DNA of 64,000 bases from Peredibacter starrii. Its GTDB lineage: Bacteria; Bdellovibrionota; Bacteriovoracia; Bacteriovoracales; Bacteriovoracaceae. This document shows positions 16,971 through 24,622 of this stretch, in pieces. Both the position numbers and the translations under genes were made by a program. Within the stretch, counting starts at the first letter, position 1. Each line of letters starts with the position of its first letter. The stretch is from the NCBI RefSeq assembly GCF_034259205.1, contig NZ_CP139487.1, positions 992,001-1,056,000 of the forward strand, read 5' to 3'. The notes beneath the pieces were generated by a model that had not been told where the DNA came from, did not search any database, and worked only from the letters and a program-made list of their open reading frames with translations.

Positions 16971-17282
16971 ATGAAATTTGTTCTCTTTCTTCTGTTATTC
17001 ACTCTTGGGGCACATGCCAGCGACTCAACCATCGAGGGGAAGGTGTCTATTCCCGCTGATTGTTCAAAGAAGGCCATGGTGTGGTTGTCTTTAGATAAAG
17101 AGAACTACAAAGAACGGCTGCTTCTCATGCATACAGAAGTTCCTCAAGGAGGAACTTATCGCTTCTATGTGAAACCCGGTAATTATCAAGTCAGGGCCTC
17201 AGATGAAAGCGGTTGTGAGTTCATGAAACGCGTTCAAGTTAAGGGCCCGCAGATTGAAAATATTCAGTTGGTGAAGAAATGA
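16971..17282 (+). CDS. Small secreted protein with a carboxypeptidase-regulatory-like fold
   Basis: A 103-residue exported protein (signal peptide MKFVLFLLLFTLGAHA). The mature part, starting STIEGKVSIPADCSKKAMVWLSLD and ending with the PGNYQVRASDESGC pattern, resembles single Ig-like carboxypeptidase-regulatory or transthyretin-like beta domains. Two cysteines could pair. The start at 16971 is chosen for the signal peptide, though no clear ribosome-binding site precedes it; the frame is open from 16908. Its stop overlaps the next gene's start (ATGA), so the two products probably work together. Confidence 0.7.
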   Translation: MKFVLFLLLFTLGAHASDSTIEGKVSIPADCSKKAMVWLSLDKENYKERLLLMHTEVPQGGTYRFYVKPGNYQVRASDESGCEFMKRVQVKGPQIENIQLVKK

Positions 17283-18214
17283 AAAAATATTTCATCCTTC
17301 TCCTTGTGCTGTTTTCTTTCCACGCTTTAAGTAGTGCCACAATTGATTGTGGTCCAAACCTCATTCGAGTCTGGACTCAAGCAAGTGGTATGACTTGTGT
17401 ACCAAGAGTTGTAACTGCTCAATCACAATTATATTGTTTGCCAATTAATGCCCAGCCTTTTCAAATGAGTTTGCTACAGAATTTTCCAGTCGTGCTACAG
17501 GGACAAGCTCCTTGGTGGGCCGCTCAGGGAAATCTCTATTACCCGAATATGAATTACCCCGGCGCTTGGTCTTATCCGGGCATTCAAGCAAATTATTATC
17601 CTGGTCAAGGCCAGGTCTTTGCGGCCAAGCCCAACGTTTATGTTGAGACAGTTCTACCTACAACAAAATTCAGTTTTAAGTTTGTAACGAAGCAACACTT
17701 CCTCGCTCAAACGCCGTTACTGAATAAAGATGAGTGGAGTGGGAAAATTTTTGAGACAGATAAGTTTGAAGTTGATGGTGTGAACTACGACTATCTTTTC
17801 TATGACGTGCGACTTCCGAAAGAAAAAATGCAATTTGAAAATGGCATGTGTTCGACTCGTGAAGAAGTTATTAACTGGATGATCAAAGACCTGAAAGAGC
17901 TTAAACATTCAGAACTCTCGCTCCAGGATTTTGAAGAGCACTGGAGAGTGAAAATTCCTGATTATCCTTACTATTGTGTCTATCCTCAGTATAACCGTGA
18001 GTTAGACGCTGCTATTCCGGTAGAAATAGATCTCGAGCGCACCACTTTCATCAGAAGCCTCTTTGTTCTGGTTCCTCACAAAAAAGAGCCAGATGTGGAC
18101 GAGCCTCAAGAAATTCCATTTCCTAGCAGTGACCCTACCGAGTACCGCCCAGGAGTTAAAATCAAACGTGAAAACACGTTTCGTGAATGGGGAGTGGCTT
18201 TCTTGGGATTCTAG
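17279..18214 (+). CDS. Secreted protein of unknown function, aromatic/Gly/Pro-rich middle
   Basis: A 311-residue exported protein (signal peptide ending LSSA). After a cysteine-bearing start (IDCGPNLIRVW, MTCVPRV, LYCLP) comes a W/Y/P/G/N-rich stretch at about 73-115 (PWWAAQGNLYYPNMNYPG, QANYYPGQGQ) of likely flexible, surface-exposed character. Residues 130-265 look like an ordinary mixed fold. The C-terminus has acidic, proline-rich DEPQEIPFPSSDP. It is coupled by ATGA overlap to the small beta-domain gene before it. I do not recognise a family. Confidence 0.75.
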   Translation: MKKYFILLLVLFSFHALSSATIDCGPNLIRVWTQASGMTCVPRVVTAQSQLYCLPINAQPFQMSLLQNFPVVLQGQAPWWAAQGNLYYPNMNYPGAWSYPGIQANYYPGQGQVFAAKPNVYVETVLPTTKFSFKFVTKQHFLAQTPLLNKDEWSGKIFETDKFEVDGVNYDYLFYDVRLPKEKMQFENGMCSTREEVINWMIKDLKELKHSELSLQDFEEHWRVKIPDYPYYCVYPQYNRELDAAIPVEIDLERTTFIRSLFVLVPHKKEPDVDEPQEIPFPSSDPTEYRPGVKIKRENTFREWGVAFLGF

Positions 18215-18324
18215 GTTTGCTCCGTGTCAATAAGACCATTTTATTGCCGTTAATCTTGGGGTATGATAGTTATCCTTTTACTTTATTTTTTTAATTATTT
18301 GTTCACGCGACAGATGGAGCTCCT

Positions 18325-20367
18325 ATGAAAGTTGCAAAACTACATGATCTTAAAAAGACGGATAAAAAAACATTAGAGAAGTGGTTACACTTACTAATTC
18401 TTGGACGCATGATTGATGAACGTGCTCCGAACTATTTAAAGCAAGCACTTGGTTGGTCATACCATGCACCATATGCTGGTCACGATGCTATTCAACTTGC
18501 TATCGGCCAGGTTTTCGATCGTAAGACCGATCACATGTTCCCTTACTACCGTGACATGCTAACTGCATTGTCAGCTGGTCTAACAACAGAAGAAATCCTT
18601 CTTAACGGTATCTCAAAAGCTACAGATCTAGCTTCTGGTGGCCGTCACATGTCTAACCACTTTGCTAAGCCTGAGTGGAACATCCATAACGTTTCTTCTT
18701 GTACTGGTAACCACACTCTACACGCTGTAGGTGTTGGCCGTGCGATGAAATTCTATAAGCACAAAGGTGTTGCGATTTCTTCTCAAGGCGAGTCTTCAGT
18801 TTCTGAAGGTTACTGTTACGAAGCGATCAACGGTGCTTCAAACGAAAAACTTCCAGTAGTATTCGTGTTCCAGGATAACGGTTACGGTATCTCGGTTCCT
18901 AAAGCAGATCAGACTGCCAACGAATTCGTATGTGATAACTTCACTGGTTTCAAAAATCTTCAAATCGTAAAATGCGATGGTAAAGATGTATTTGATTCTA
19001 TGAACACAATGATCGCAGCTCGCGAGCACGCACTTAAGTTCTCTGAGCCAGTAATCGTTCACGCTATGTGCGTACGTATCGGTAACCACTCTAACTCTGA
19101 TAACCACGAATGGTACCGTGATGAGAAAGAGCGTGCTGATGCAAAAGCTCAAGATCCTCTACCGAAGTTCAAAGCTGATCTTCTTAAAGCGAAGATCTTC
19201 ACTGAAAAAGAAATCGCTAAGATCGAAGAGAAGGCCAAAGCTGAACTTCTTGAAGCTCACGCTAAAGCAGTTAAAGCACCAAATCCAACTCCAGAGTCGA
19301 TCTTTGATCACGTTCTTCCACCTGCATATGAGCCTCAGAAATATACTGATGGTACTCACAACGATACTTCTGAACCTAAGAAGTTCATTGATGCAATTAA
19401 CGGCACTCTTAAAGCTGAATTCCGTCATAACCCAAATACATTCATCTGGGGCCAAGACGTAGCTAATAAAGAGAAGGGTGGTATCTTCAACGTAACAAAA
19501 GGTATGCAACAGGAATTCGGTAAAGGCCGCGTATTCAACGGTCCAATCGCCGAAGACTATATCCTTGGTACAGCTAACGGTATGTCTCGTTTCGACCAAG
19601 ACAAAATCCGCGTAGTTGTTGAAGGTGCAGAGTTCGCAGATTACTTCTGGCCAGCAATGGAGCAGTTCGTAGAAATGTCTCACGATCACTGGAGATCTAA
19701 CGGCGCTTTCTCACCAAACGTAACAATCCGTCTTGCTTCTGGTGGTTATATCGGCGGTGGTCTTTATCACTCACAAAACATCGAAGGTACTCTTTGTACG
19801 TTCCCTGGTGTTCGCGTAGTTGTTCCAGCTTTCGCAGACGATGCTGCTGGTCTTCTAAGAACAGCAATGCGTTCTCAAGGTTGTACTGTATACCTGGAGC
19901 CAAAAGCTCTTTATAACGCTAAACACGCTATGACTTCTATCCCTGAGGACTTCGAAGTTCCTTTCGGTAAGGCCCGCGTTCGTCGCGAGGGTAAAGACCT
20001 TTCAATCATCACTTACGGTAACACTGTTCACTTCTCACTTGAGGCGGCAGAAATTCTTGCGAAAGAAGGCTTTGATGTTGAAGTACTAGATCTACGTTCA
20101 CTTAACCCGCTTGATCTTGATGCTATCGTTGCAACAGTTAAGAAGACTCACAGAGCTCTTGTTGTTCACGAAGATAAAGTGTTCGGTGGTTTCGGTGGTG
20201 AGCTTGTTGGTCAAATCAATGAACACGCGTTCGAGCACCTGGATGCTCCAGTTCGCCGTGTAGGTTCGACTTTCACTCCAGTAGGTTTCAACCGTATTCT
20301 TGAGCGCGCTATCCTTCCAGATATGAATAAGATCTTGGTTGCCGCTCGCGATCTTCTAAATTACTAA
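18325..20367 (+). CDS. Fused E1 alpha-beta subunits of a branched-chain/pyruvate-type 2-oxoacid dehydrogenase
   Basis: A 680-residue thiamine pyrophosphate enzyme joining both E1 subunits in one chain. The alpha half (1-320) holds the TPP motif GESSVSEG...DNGYGIS. A charged alanine/lysine-rich linker (about 270-325) leads to the beta half (345-680) with FNGPIAEDYILG, EGAEFADYFWPA and ITYGNTVHFSLEAA. It decarboxylates a 2-oxoacid and hands the acyl group to a lipoyl-E2. Its best relatives are BCKDH-type fused E1s; pyruvate is possible. No E2 or E3 is adjacent. Codon usage looks more biased than its neighbours (many GGT, CGT and AAC codons), which suggests high expression. A GGAG site precedes the ATG and a strong terminator follows. 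Confidence 0.9.
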   Translation: MKVAKLHDLKKTDKKTLEKWLHLLILGRMIDERAPNYLKQALGWSYHAPYAGHDAIQLAIGQVFDRKTDHMFPYYRDMLTALSAGLTTEEILLNGISKATDLASGGRHMSNHFAKPEWNIHNVSSCTGNHTLHAVGVGRAMKFYKHKGVAISSQGESSVSEGYCYEAINGASNEKLPVVFVFQDNGYGISVPKADQTANEFVCDNFTGFKNLQIVKCDGKDVFDSMNTMIAAREHALKFSEPVIVHAMCVRIGNHSNSDNHEWYRDEKERADAKAQDPLPKFKADLLKAKIFTEKEIAKIEEKAKAELLEAHAKAVKAPNPTPESIFDHVLPPAYEPQKYTDGTHNDTSEPKKFIDAINGTLKAEFRHNPNTFIWGQDVANKEKGGIFNVTKGMQQEFGKGRVFNGPIAEDYILGTANGMSRFDQDKIRVVVEGAEFADYFWPAMEQFVEMSHDHWRSNGAFSPNVTIRLASGGYIGGGLYHSQNIEGTLCTFPGVRVVVPAFADDAAGLLRTAMRSQGCTVYLEPKALYNAKHAMTSIPEDFEVPFGKARVRREGKDLSIITYGNTVHFSLEAAEILAKEGFDVEVLDLRSLNPLDLDAIVATVKKTHRALVVHEDKVFGGFGGELVGQINEHAFEHLDAPVRRVGSTFTPVGFNRILERAILPDMNKILVAARDLLNY

Positions 20368-20376
20368 GATCTTGAT

Positions 20377-20403
20377 AGGGCCTCGAAAGAGGCCCTTTTT
20401 TTT
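20377..20403 (+). terminator. Rho-independent terminator after the E1 gene
   Basis: AGGGCCTC, GAAA loop, GAGGCCCT followed by eight T. It begins ten bases past the stop codon and is a textbook hairpin. Confidence 0.92.
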
Positions 20404-20562
20404 GCCATGGGACGCCTCATGGCGAGAGTAGGCCTCTAAGCCCTTCATTAAAGCGGAAAAAGCAGGTAATTAATACAGTATAAAAAGTGCACTCATTATA
20501 GGCACTTGGGTCTCCCGTCAGTAATATGCCGGCAATTTCCATTCCCTATAAGGAGACCTCAG

Positions 20563-21390
20563 ATGAAAAATTTCCTTTTAGCAGGGGCGATGCTCCTATC
20601 TTTCAATGCTTTCTCTCAGTCTTATCTCGTGCTTAATAACGGTGTGACTCTTACGACAGATAAGTCGGGTTTTATCTACGACTTCGGTAACTTTATTCTT
20701 CCATACAAGGTTCTTGCTAACGGCGGTAACTTCTTAATCGCTGAAGAGAGACTTTCTACAGTTGATGAAAACGGCTTCTTCTATACCAAGTCTGACAAGA
20801 TCAAAAAAATTAAAGCTAAAGGTCAGAACTATTTCATTAATGACGACAATGATCTTGTGACGATTGATTCAAAAGGCTTCTTCTACGTTCTTGAAGATAA
20901 GGCCTTTAAGAAGGCCAATAACTTTGGTGGAAACTTTTTTACAGTTAAACCCGAAGACAAGAAGCCGGCAGTTGACCTTTATACAGTTAACTCAAACGGT
21001 AACTACTTTAAACTGAAAGTGGATCACTTAAATCCTGCCGACATCACAGTTTTCGGTGGAACTTATTTCCAAACGAAGTCGGGGGTTACTTATACAGTTA
21101 ATAAAGATGGTTTCGTTTATCCGAAAACAGAAGTGAAAGTGAAAGCGATCAAGAAGACTGGTGGTAACTTCTTCATCGATTCAGACAATCTTCTTTATAC
21201 CGTTTCTGAAGAAGGTTTCTTGATGCTTCCAGTTCTTCCAGCGAACATCAAGGTCTCAGAAATTGTAAAACTTGGTGCGAACTATATGATCGATACTCAA
21301 GGCCGCATCTTCGTGGTGGATAAAACAGGTGCAATGTATGAGCGCACAATTGATCACGATTTACTAAACGCAAAAGTACTTTCTTTCTAA
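20563..21390 (+). CDS. Secreted seven-repeat protein, putative beta-propeller (copy 1)
   Basis: A 275-residue exported protein (signal peptide ending NAFSQ). The mature part consists of seven units of 35-40 residues with the pattern G-G-N-(Y/F)-F-x3-6-L-x-T-V-D-x2-G-F-x-Y, for example GGNFLIAEERLSTVDENGFF and GGNFFIDSDNLLYTVSEEGF. Seven such beta-rich units suit a seven-bladed propeller, but no known propeller signature is present. The ATG at 20563 with AAGGAG upstream is preferred over an in-frame start at 20506. The neighbour at 21574 is a paralogue with the same repeat number. Function is unknown. Confidence 0.8.
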   Translation: MKNFLLAGAMLLSFNAFSQSYLVLNNGVTLTTDKSGFIYDFGNFILPYKVLANGGNFLIAEERLSTVDENGFFYTKSDKIKKIKAKGQNYFINDDNDLVTIDSKGFFYVLEDKAFKKANNFGGNFFTVKPEDKKPAVDLYTVNSNGNYFKLKVDHLNPADITVFGGTYFQTKSGVTYTVNKDGFVYPKTEVKVKAIKKTGGNFFIDSDNLLYTVSEEGFLMLPVLPANIKVSEIVKLGANYMIDTQGRIFVVDKTGAMYERTIDHDLLNAKVLSF

Positions 21391-21396
21391 TTTGAC

Positions 21397-21423
21397 GGGG
21401 CCCCATCAGGGCCCCTTTTTTTT
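21397..21423 (+). terminator. Rho-independent terminator after repeat protein copy 1
   Basis: GGGGCCC, loop catca, GGGCCCC followed by eight T, six bases after the stop codon. It separates the two paralogues into independent transcripts. Confidence 0.92.
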
Positions 21424-21573
21424 GGCACAACCTTCCAGCACATTCAGTCACCTTAAGGAAACACAGAGCTATTCAAGCGCTTACTCCTCTCGGGCAAATT
21501 TAAAGTCACTCCATAGTAAAGCAAATGATACTTGAGTATAGTCGCTCTGCTTTTCAACTCAAGGAGATGACGA

Positions 21574-22407
21574 ATGAAAAAACTAATGCTGGCAGCTCTT
21601 GCAACTCTTTCCCTTAATGCATTCTCTCAATCATATATCATCATGGATAACGGGATCACGATCACGACTGATAATTCCGGATATGCCTATGATTTTGGTC
21701 ACTACGCTTTCCCTCAGAAGGTAACTCTGAAAGGTGGCCAGTACTTCGTAGAAGAAGGAACAATTCTTGCGACGATCGATGAAAACGGTCTGTTCTTCCG
21801 TAAGTACGAAATGATCCCTGAGAAGATCAAAGGCAAAGGCATCAATTACTTCTTATCGGAAGAGGGCGCTCTTTATGCCATCGATAAGAAAGGCTATGTG
21901 AAATTCACGGAGAATGAACTCTATAAGAAAGCAGTTAACTTCGGTGGAAACTATTTCACTGTAAACGATACAGAAGCTCAATCACTGGATCTTTATGTAG
22001 TTGATGGAACAGGTAAAGTGGCGAAGGCGGATGCTCCGTCTTTAAAAGTGAAAGACATCATCGCCTTTGGTGGAACATACGTGATGAACAATCGTGGTGT
22101 GGTCTTCACTGTTGCAAGTAATGGTGTGGTCACTCCTCAGGACGATGTTCGTGTAGGAATCATCACAAAGAAAGGTGGTAACTACTTCGTTGATTCATCT
22201 GGATATATGTTCACTGTTTCAGAGCAGGGGATTCTAAGAATGCCGGCACTTCCTCTGACTCTAAGAGTAAGCAGCATCTTGAAACTTGGAAGTAACTACT
22301 TCATCGATCAGAGCGGAAAGCTCTTCGTGGTTGATAAGGAAGGGAACATCTTCGAGCGCACTATGCGTGACTACGACTTCAAGACCGCGAAAGTTATTTC
22401 GCTTTAA
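21574..22407 (+). CDS. Secreted seven-repeat protein, putative beta-propeller (copy 2)
   Basis: A 277-residue exported paralogue of the preceding gene (signal peptide ending NAFSQ), with the same order of seven G-x-N-Y-F ... D-x2-G units, such as GGNYFVDSSGYMFTVSEQGI and LGSNYFIDQSGKLFVVDKEG. The two copies align end to end with no length change in most units, so they arose by tandem gene duplication. An AAGGAG ribosome-binding site precedes the ATG. The terminator that should follow it is split by the IS element (22411-22421 and 23790-23800). Confidence 0.8.
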   Translation: MKKLMLAALATLSLNAFSQSYIIMDNGITITTDNSGYAYDFGHYAFPQKVTLKGGQYFVEEGTILATIDENGLFFRKYEMIPEKIKGKGINYFLSEEGALYAIDKKGYVKFTENELYKKAVNFGGNYFTVNDTEAQSLDLYVVDGTGKVAKADAPSLKVKDIIAFGGTYVMNNRGVVFTVASNGVVTPQDDVRVGIITKKGGNYFVDSSGYMFTVSEQGILRMPALPLTLRVSSILKLGSNYFIDQSGKLFVVDKEGNIFERTMRDYDFKTAKVISL

Positions 22408-22410
22408 AAT

Positions 22411-22421
22411 AAGAAGGCCCC
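22411..22421. terminator. Left arm of a bidirectional terminator split by the IS element
   Basis: AAGAAGGCCCC, four bases after the stop of the repeat protein gene. It is the exact complement of GGGGCCTTCTT at 23790-23800. With the IS removed the two arms form an 11-bp stem with a loop of about eight bases, between two convergent genes. Confidence 0.75.
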
Positions 22422-22451
22422 TTAATAATCTGTACCCCGTTTTTTGTACAG

Positions 22452-23357
22452 CTAAAAATGACCGCTAATAAAGCCCCGGTAACAAGCCGGGGCTTTATTA
22501 TTTAAGGCCTTTTGTGGTCTTTCATTGTTGTAATATTCCATTACTTCCTTAACTTCGTTTTTTACATCTTCAAACGTTTTGCATTTTTTAAGTTCTAACA
22601 GATCTTTGAAGTGTCCAAAAAAGCTTTCTATTGGAGCATTGTCATAACAATTGGCCCTTCGAGACATTGACTGTGTGACACCAAATTCTTTAAGGAGATT
22701 TCGGAACGCTTCATGTGTGTATTGGAAGCCTTGATCAGAATGTATAATTAAAGAGCTTCTAATGTTAGGAGATAAGGTTCCTAAAAGCGATTTGAACTCT
22801 TCAGTGAACTGACTTACAGATGGAGAACGCATCAGTTTATAGGATACGATCTCATTTGTTCCCAAGTCTTTAGTTGCCGATAGATAAGCTTTCTCTCCAG
22901 ATCCATAAAATAAAAAAGTCATATCTGTTGAATAAATGGAATTAGGAAGTGGGGTTACAAATTCTCTCCTGAGAAGATTGGGTACAAAAGCATTCTCCGA
23001 AGTAGGTAGACTCTTATAAGGATTTTTCCTTCTGATCTTAGTAATAAGACCATACTCACGCTTTATCCGTTGAATCTTCTTATGATTTATAGGTTTGATT
23101 CCAGAGTTTCGAATCATCATATCGATTGTTCGAGTTCCTCCTTTCTTTCGACTCTTCTCAAAAAACTTTTGTATTATTTCGAGAGAGGATAGATCTCGTT
23201 TTACTCTGTTTTCATTGTTTTTGAGATAATAGTAAAAACCACTTCTGCTAACTCCAGCGACCCTGCAGAGAGCTTGGAGTTTTAGTGAGGGAGATGATGT
23301 AATTGCCTTGTGGATTAATTCAAAAGCTATAGTTCGTCGTCCGCAAGGCCCTTCAAC
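22452..23357 (-). CDS. IS3-family transposase OrfB (DDE integrase core), made by -1 frameshift
   Basis: The reading frame stays open well upstream of its first ATG at 23120. It continues through KAITSSPSLKLQALCRVAGV, SRSGFYYYLK, the RDLSSLEIIQKFFEKSRKKG region and the GGTRTIDMMIR segment typical of IS3 OrfB N-termini. The catalytic triad is present: D in STDMTFL, D in IHSDQGFQYT and E in NAPIESFFGHFK. It is thus complete if entered from OrfA by a -1 shift (about 301 residues in this frame). A 13-bp hairpin (22467-22479 with 22487-22499) lies in its last codons and may stop transcription into or out of the element. Confidence 0.88.
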   Translation of the reverse strand, partial: VEGPCGRRTIAFELIHKAITSSPSLKLQALCRVAGVSRSGFYYYLKNNENRVKRDLSSLEIIQKFFEKSRKKGGTRTIDMMIRNSGIKPINHKKIQRIKREYGLITKIRRKNPYKSLPTSENAFVPNLLRREFVTPLPNSIYSTDMTFLFYGSGEKAYLSATKDLGTNEIVSYKLMRSPSVSQFTEEFKSLLGTLSPNIRSSLIIHSDQGFQYTHEAFRNLLKEFGVTQSMSRRANCYDNAPIESFFGHFKDLLELKKCKTFEDVKNEVKEVMEYYNNERPQKALNNKAPACYRGFISGHF

Positions 23358-23704
23358 TTTTTTAGGTGAGCAATAACCTCTTTTTGATAGGCAATCTCAG
23401 CCTTCATCTCTTCAAAGGTCATATTTTCAAGTGACTTCCTTCGCCCCTTTTTTTCAGGGTGTAAGTCTCCAACTGCTCTAACCTTGCGCCTCCAGCGTCC
23501 CAAACAAGTATCAACAAACTTTTTGTCGAAGCAGTTAACTCCAAGTGTTCTGTTGAAGGTTTCTTCTCGAGTCATGCCTTCAATTAAAGAATCAAGGACA
23601 AGTCGCTTGAAGTGTTCGGTAAAAACAATCTGTTTCTCAGTAATTTTTGCCACGTATGGGCTAGATTTTAGAACTTTTAGGTCGGAATTAGAAAGGCCCT
23701 TCAT
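23327..23704 (-). CDS. IS3-family transposase OrfA (helix-turn-helix)
   Basis: A 125-residue protein with an N-terminal helix-turn-helix region (TEHFKRLVLDSLIEGMTREE, LGVNCFDKKFVDTCLGRWRR) and a C-terminal leucine/charged helix (FEEMKAEIAYQKEVIAHLKK) for multimerisation. The helix runs straight into the frameshift site. OrfA binds the inverted repeats and regulates transposition in this family. It starts 77 bases inside the right end of the IS. Confidence 0.85.
   Translation of the reverse strand: MKGLSNSDLKVLKSSPYVAKITEKQIVFTEHFKRLVLDSLIEGMTREETFNRTLGVNCFDKKFVDTCLGRWRRKVRAVGDLHPEKKGRRKSLENMTFEEMKAEIAYQKEVIAHLKKLKGLADDEL
23357..23363 (-). promoter_or_regulatory. Programmed -1 frameshift heptamer A AAA AAG
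   Basis: The minus strand reads CTA AAA AAG in the OrfA frame, giving the slippery heptamer A AAA AAG exactly in phase. A -1 slip continues as GTT GAA GGG CCT ... in the OrfB frame and bypasses the OrfA stop at 23327-23329. This is the known way IS3-family elements make OrfAB transposase. Confidence 0.85.
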
Positions 23705-23789
23705 GATCTGCTCCTTGTTAGGATTTTAACCCATTTTCCAGAAAAGCGGTTTTTTATGCTTGTCTAGAAAATGGGGTTCAGATCATAAC

Positions 23790-23800
23790 GGGGCCTTCTT
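23790..23800. terminator. Right arm of the split bidirectional terminator
   Basis: GGGGCCTTCTT, the complement of 22411-22421. It overlaps the stop codon (23800-23802) of the minus-strand gene ending at 23800. On the minus strand this arm now lacks its partner for 1.36 kb. Confidence 0.75.
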
Positions 23801-24168
23801 TATTGAATGATTCTTAGATGTGAGCTTAGTTTTCCGACTTGTTTTCGAAGATTATCAAAACCTTCCACTTCATCAATCACCAGAACGTCATTTTCAGTCG
23901 TGAGATCGTTTTTGAAGAGCGAGAGGTAGCTCTCCAGCTCTGCTGTTTTAAGCTCTTTCACGATCATCACATAAAGCGAGCGACCGAAGTTCTTTCCCAC
24001 CACCACACGGCTAGTAACGCCATTAGCGGCACGAAGATTGGCGGTAAGAAGACCGTCCAAAAGATAGTCCACGTCCTCGTAATAAGAATTCTGGGGAGTC
24101 ACTTCTTCTTTAGTGAGCCAGATGATTCCTGTTGTGAGTGGTGTGACTTCCTTTCGAATATCACTCAT
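23800..24168 (-). CDS. Conserved-looking small protein of unknown function downstream of nusB
   Basis: A 122-residue cytoplasmic protein without signal peptide or membrane segment. It has an alternating hydrophobic pattern (GIIWLTKEE, SRVVVGKNFGRSLYVMIVKEL, DVLVIDEVEGFDNLRKQV) that suggests a small alpha/beta fold. It overlaps the end of nusB by eight bases, so it is the third gene of nrdR-nusB-x. I do not recognise the family. Confidence 0.75.
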   Translation of the reverse strand: MSDIRKEVTPLTTGIIWLTKEEVTPQNSYYEDVDYLLDGLLTANLRAANGVTSRVVVGKNFGRSLYVMIVKELKTAELESYLSLFKNDLTTENDVLVIDEVEGFDNLRKQVGKLSSHLRIIQ

Positions 24169-24622
24169 TGCGGTTTAACTCTTGCTTGAAAACGTTGTCC
24201 AGGATTCCGTTAAGGAAGCCAGCAGACTCTTTTGTAGAATATTTTTTACCAAGTTCGATGGCCTCGTTGATCACAACTTTGCCTGGAACTTCCGGATGAT
24301 ACTTAAGCTCATAAATCGCCATCATGAAGATGGTGTGTTCGATTTTAGAAATACGAGAAAGTTTCCAGTTCTTTAAGTACTTCACAAGGATCTCTTCGAT
24401 CTCTTTGTTGGTCTTAAGAATGCCACTCACCAAAGTCGCAACATAGGCCTGTGCCTCACTGTCGAGAACGATTGAAAGAGTTTGTCTGAACTCTTGCATA
24501 CGAGCGAAAATCTCAGTTGAATCCAGTTCTTTTTTCTGATCCTGGAAAGCTGCAAGTTGGAAATGGTAAAGAAATTGTAGGCAAAACTCACGTGCCTCGC
24601 GTTTAGTACTCACGGTTCTCAT
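24161..24622 (-). CDS. nusB: Transcription antitermination factor NusB
   Basis: A 153-residue all-helical protein that joins NusE/S10 at boxA during rRNA transcription. Typical segments: STKREAREFCLQFLYHFQL at the N-terminus, ISKIEHTIFMMAIYELKYHPEVPGKVVINEAIELGKKY, given here only as landmarks in part, and the C-terminal GFLNGILDNV. It overlaps nrdR by 20 bases. The exact start is uncertain: ATG at 24622 or GTG at 24613, just before SSTKRE-like sequence. The nrdR-nusB order is common in many bacteria. Confidence 0.92.
   Translation of the reverse strand: MRTVSTKREAREFCLQFLYHFQLAAFQDQKKELDSTEIFARMQEFRQTLSIVLDSEAQAYVATLVSGILKTNKEIEEILVKYLKNWKLSRISKIEHTIFMMAIYELKYHPEVPGKVVINEAIELGKKYSTKESAGFLNGILDNVFKQELNRNE

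Larger units (their letters stand above)
22431..23780 (-). mobile_element. IS3-family insertion sequence, apparently complete
   Basis: About 1350 bases. Imperfect terminal inverted repeats start 5'-TGTACCCC (left, 22431) and 5'-TGAACCCC (right, reading in from 23780), with 14 of the first 20 bases matching and further similarity inward (GCTAAAAAT/GCATAAAAAA, ACCGCT). It encodes overlapping OrfA and OrfB on the minus strand with a -1 frameshift site. Flanking bases are AATC on the left and GATC on the right. If the ends are moved out to ATCTG, a 3-base ATA duplication (22425-22427, 23785-23787) is possible; the target duplication is therefore unresolved. It lies inside the loop of a terminator. 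Confidence 0.9.

Noticed and set aside
19159-19689. 176-residue minus-strand open frame inside the E1 gene
   Set aside because: Antisense shadow of a strongly biased, clearly functional gene; Cys/Phe-rich nonsense composition.
20407-20425. Sigma-54 type promoter (GG-N10-GC at about 20409) before repeat protein copy 1
   Set aside because: The -24 box is GGGAC rather than TGGCA and the -12 box is ATGGC; it is also 140 bases from the gene and next to a terminator.
22452-23120. OrfB as a truncated transposase (pseudogene)
   Set aside because: The frame continues upstream with IS3-type sequence to a -1 slippery site, so it is intact.
22425-23787. Target-site duplication of the IS
   Set aside because: ATA can be aligned only by moving the ends off the TG...CA termini; AATC/GATC has a mismatch. 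Left unresolved.
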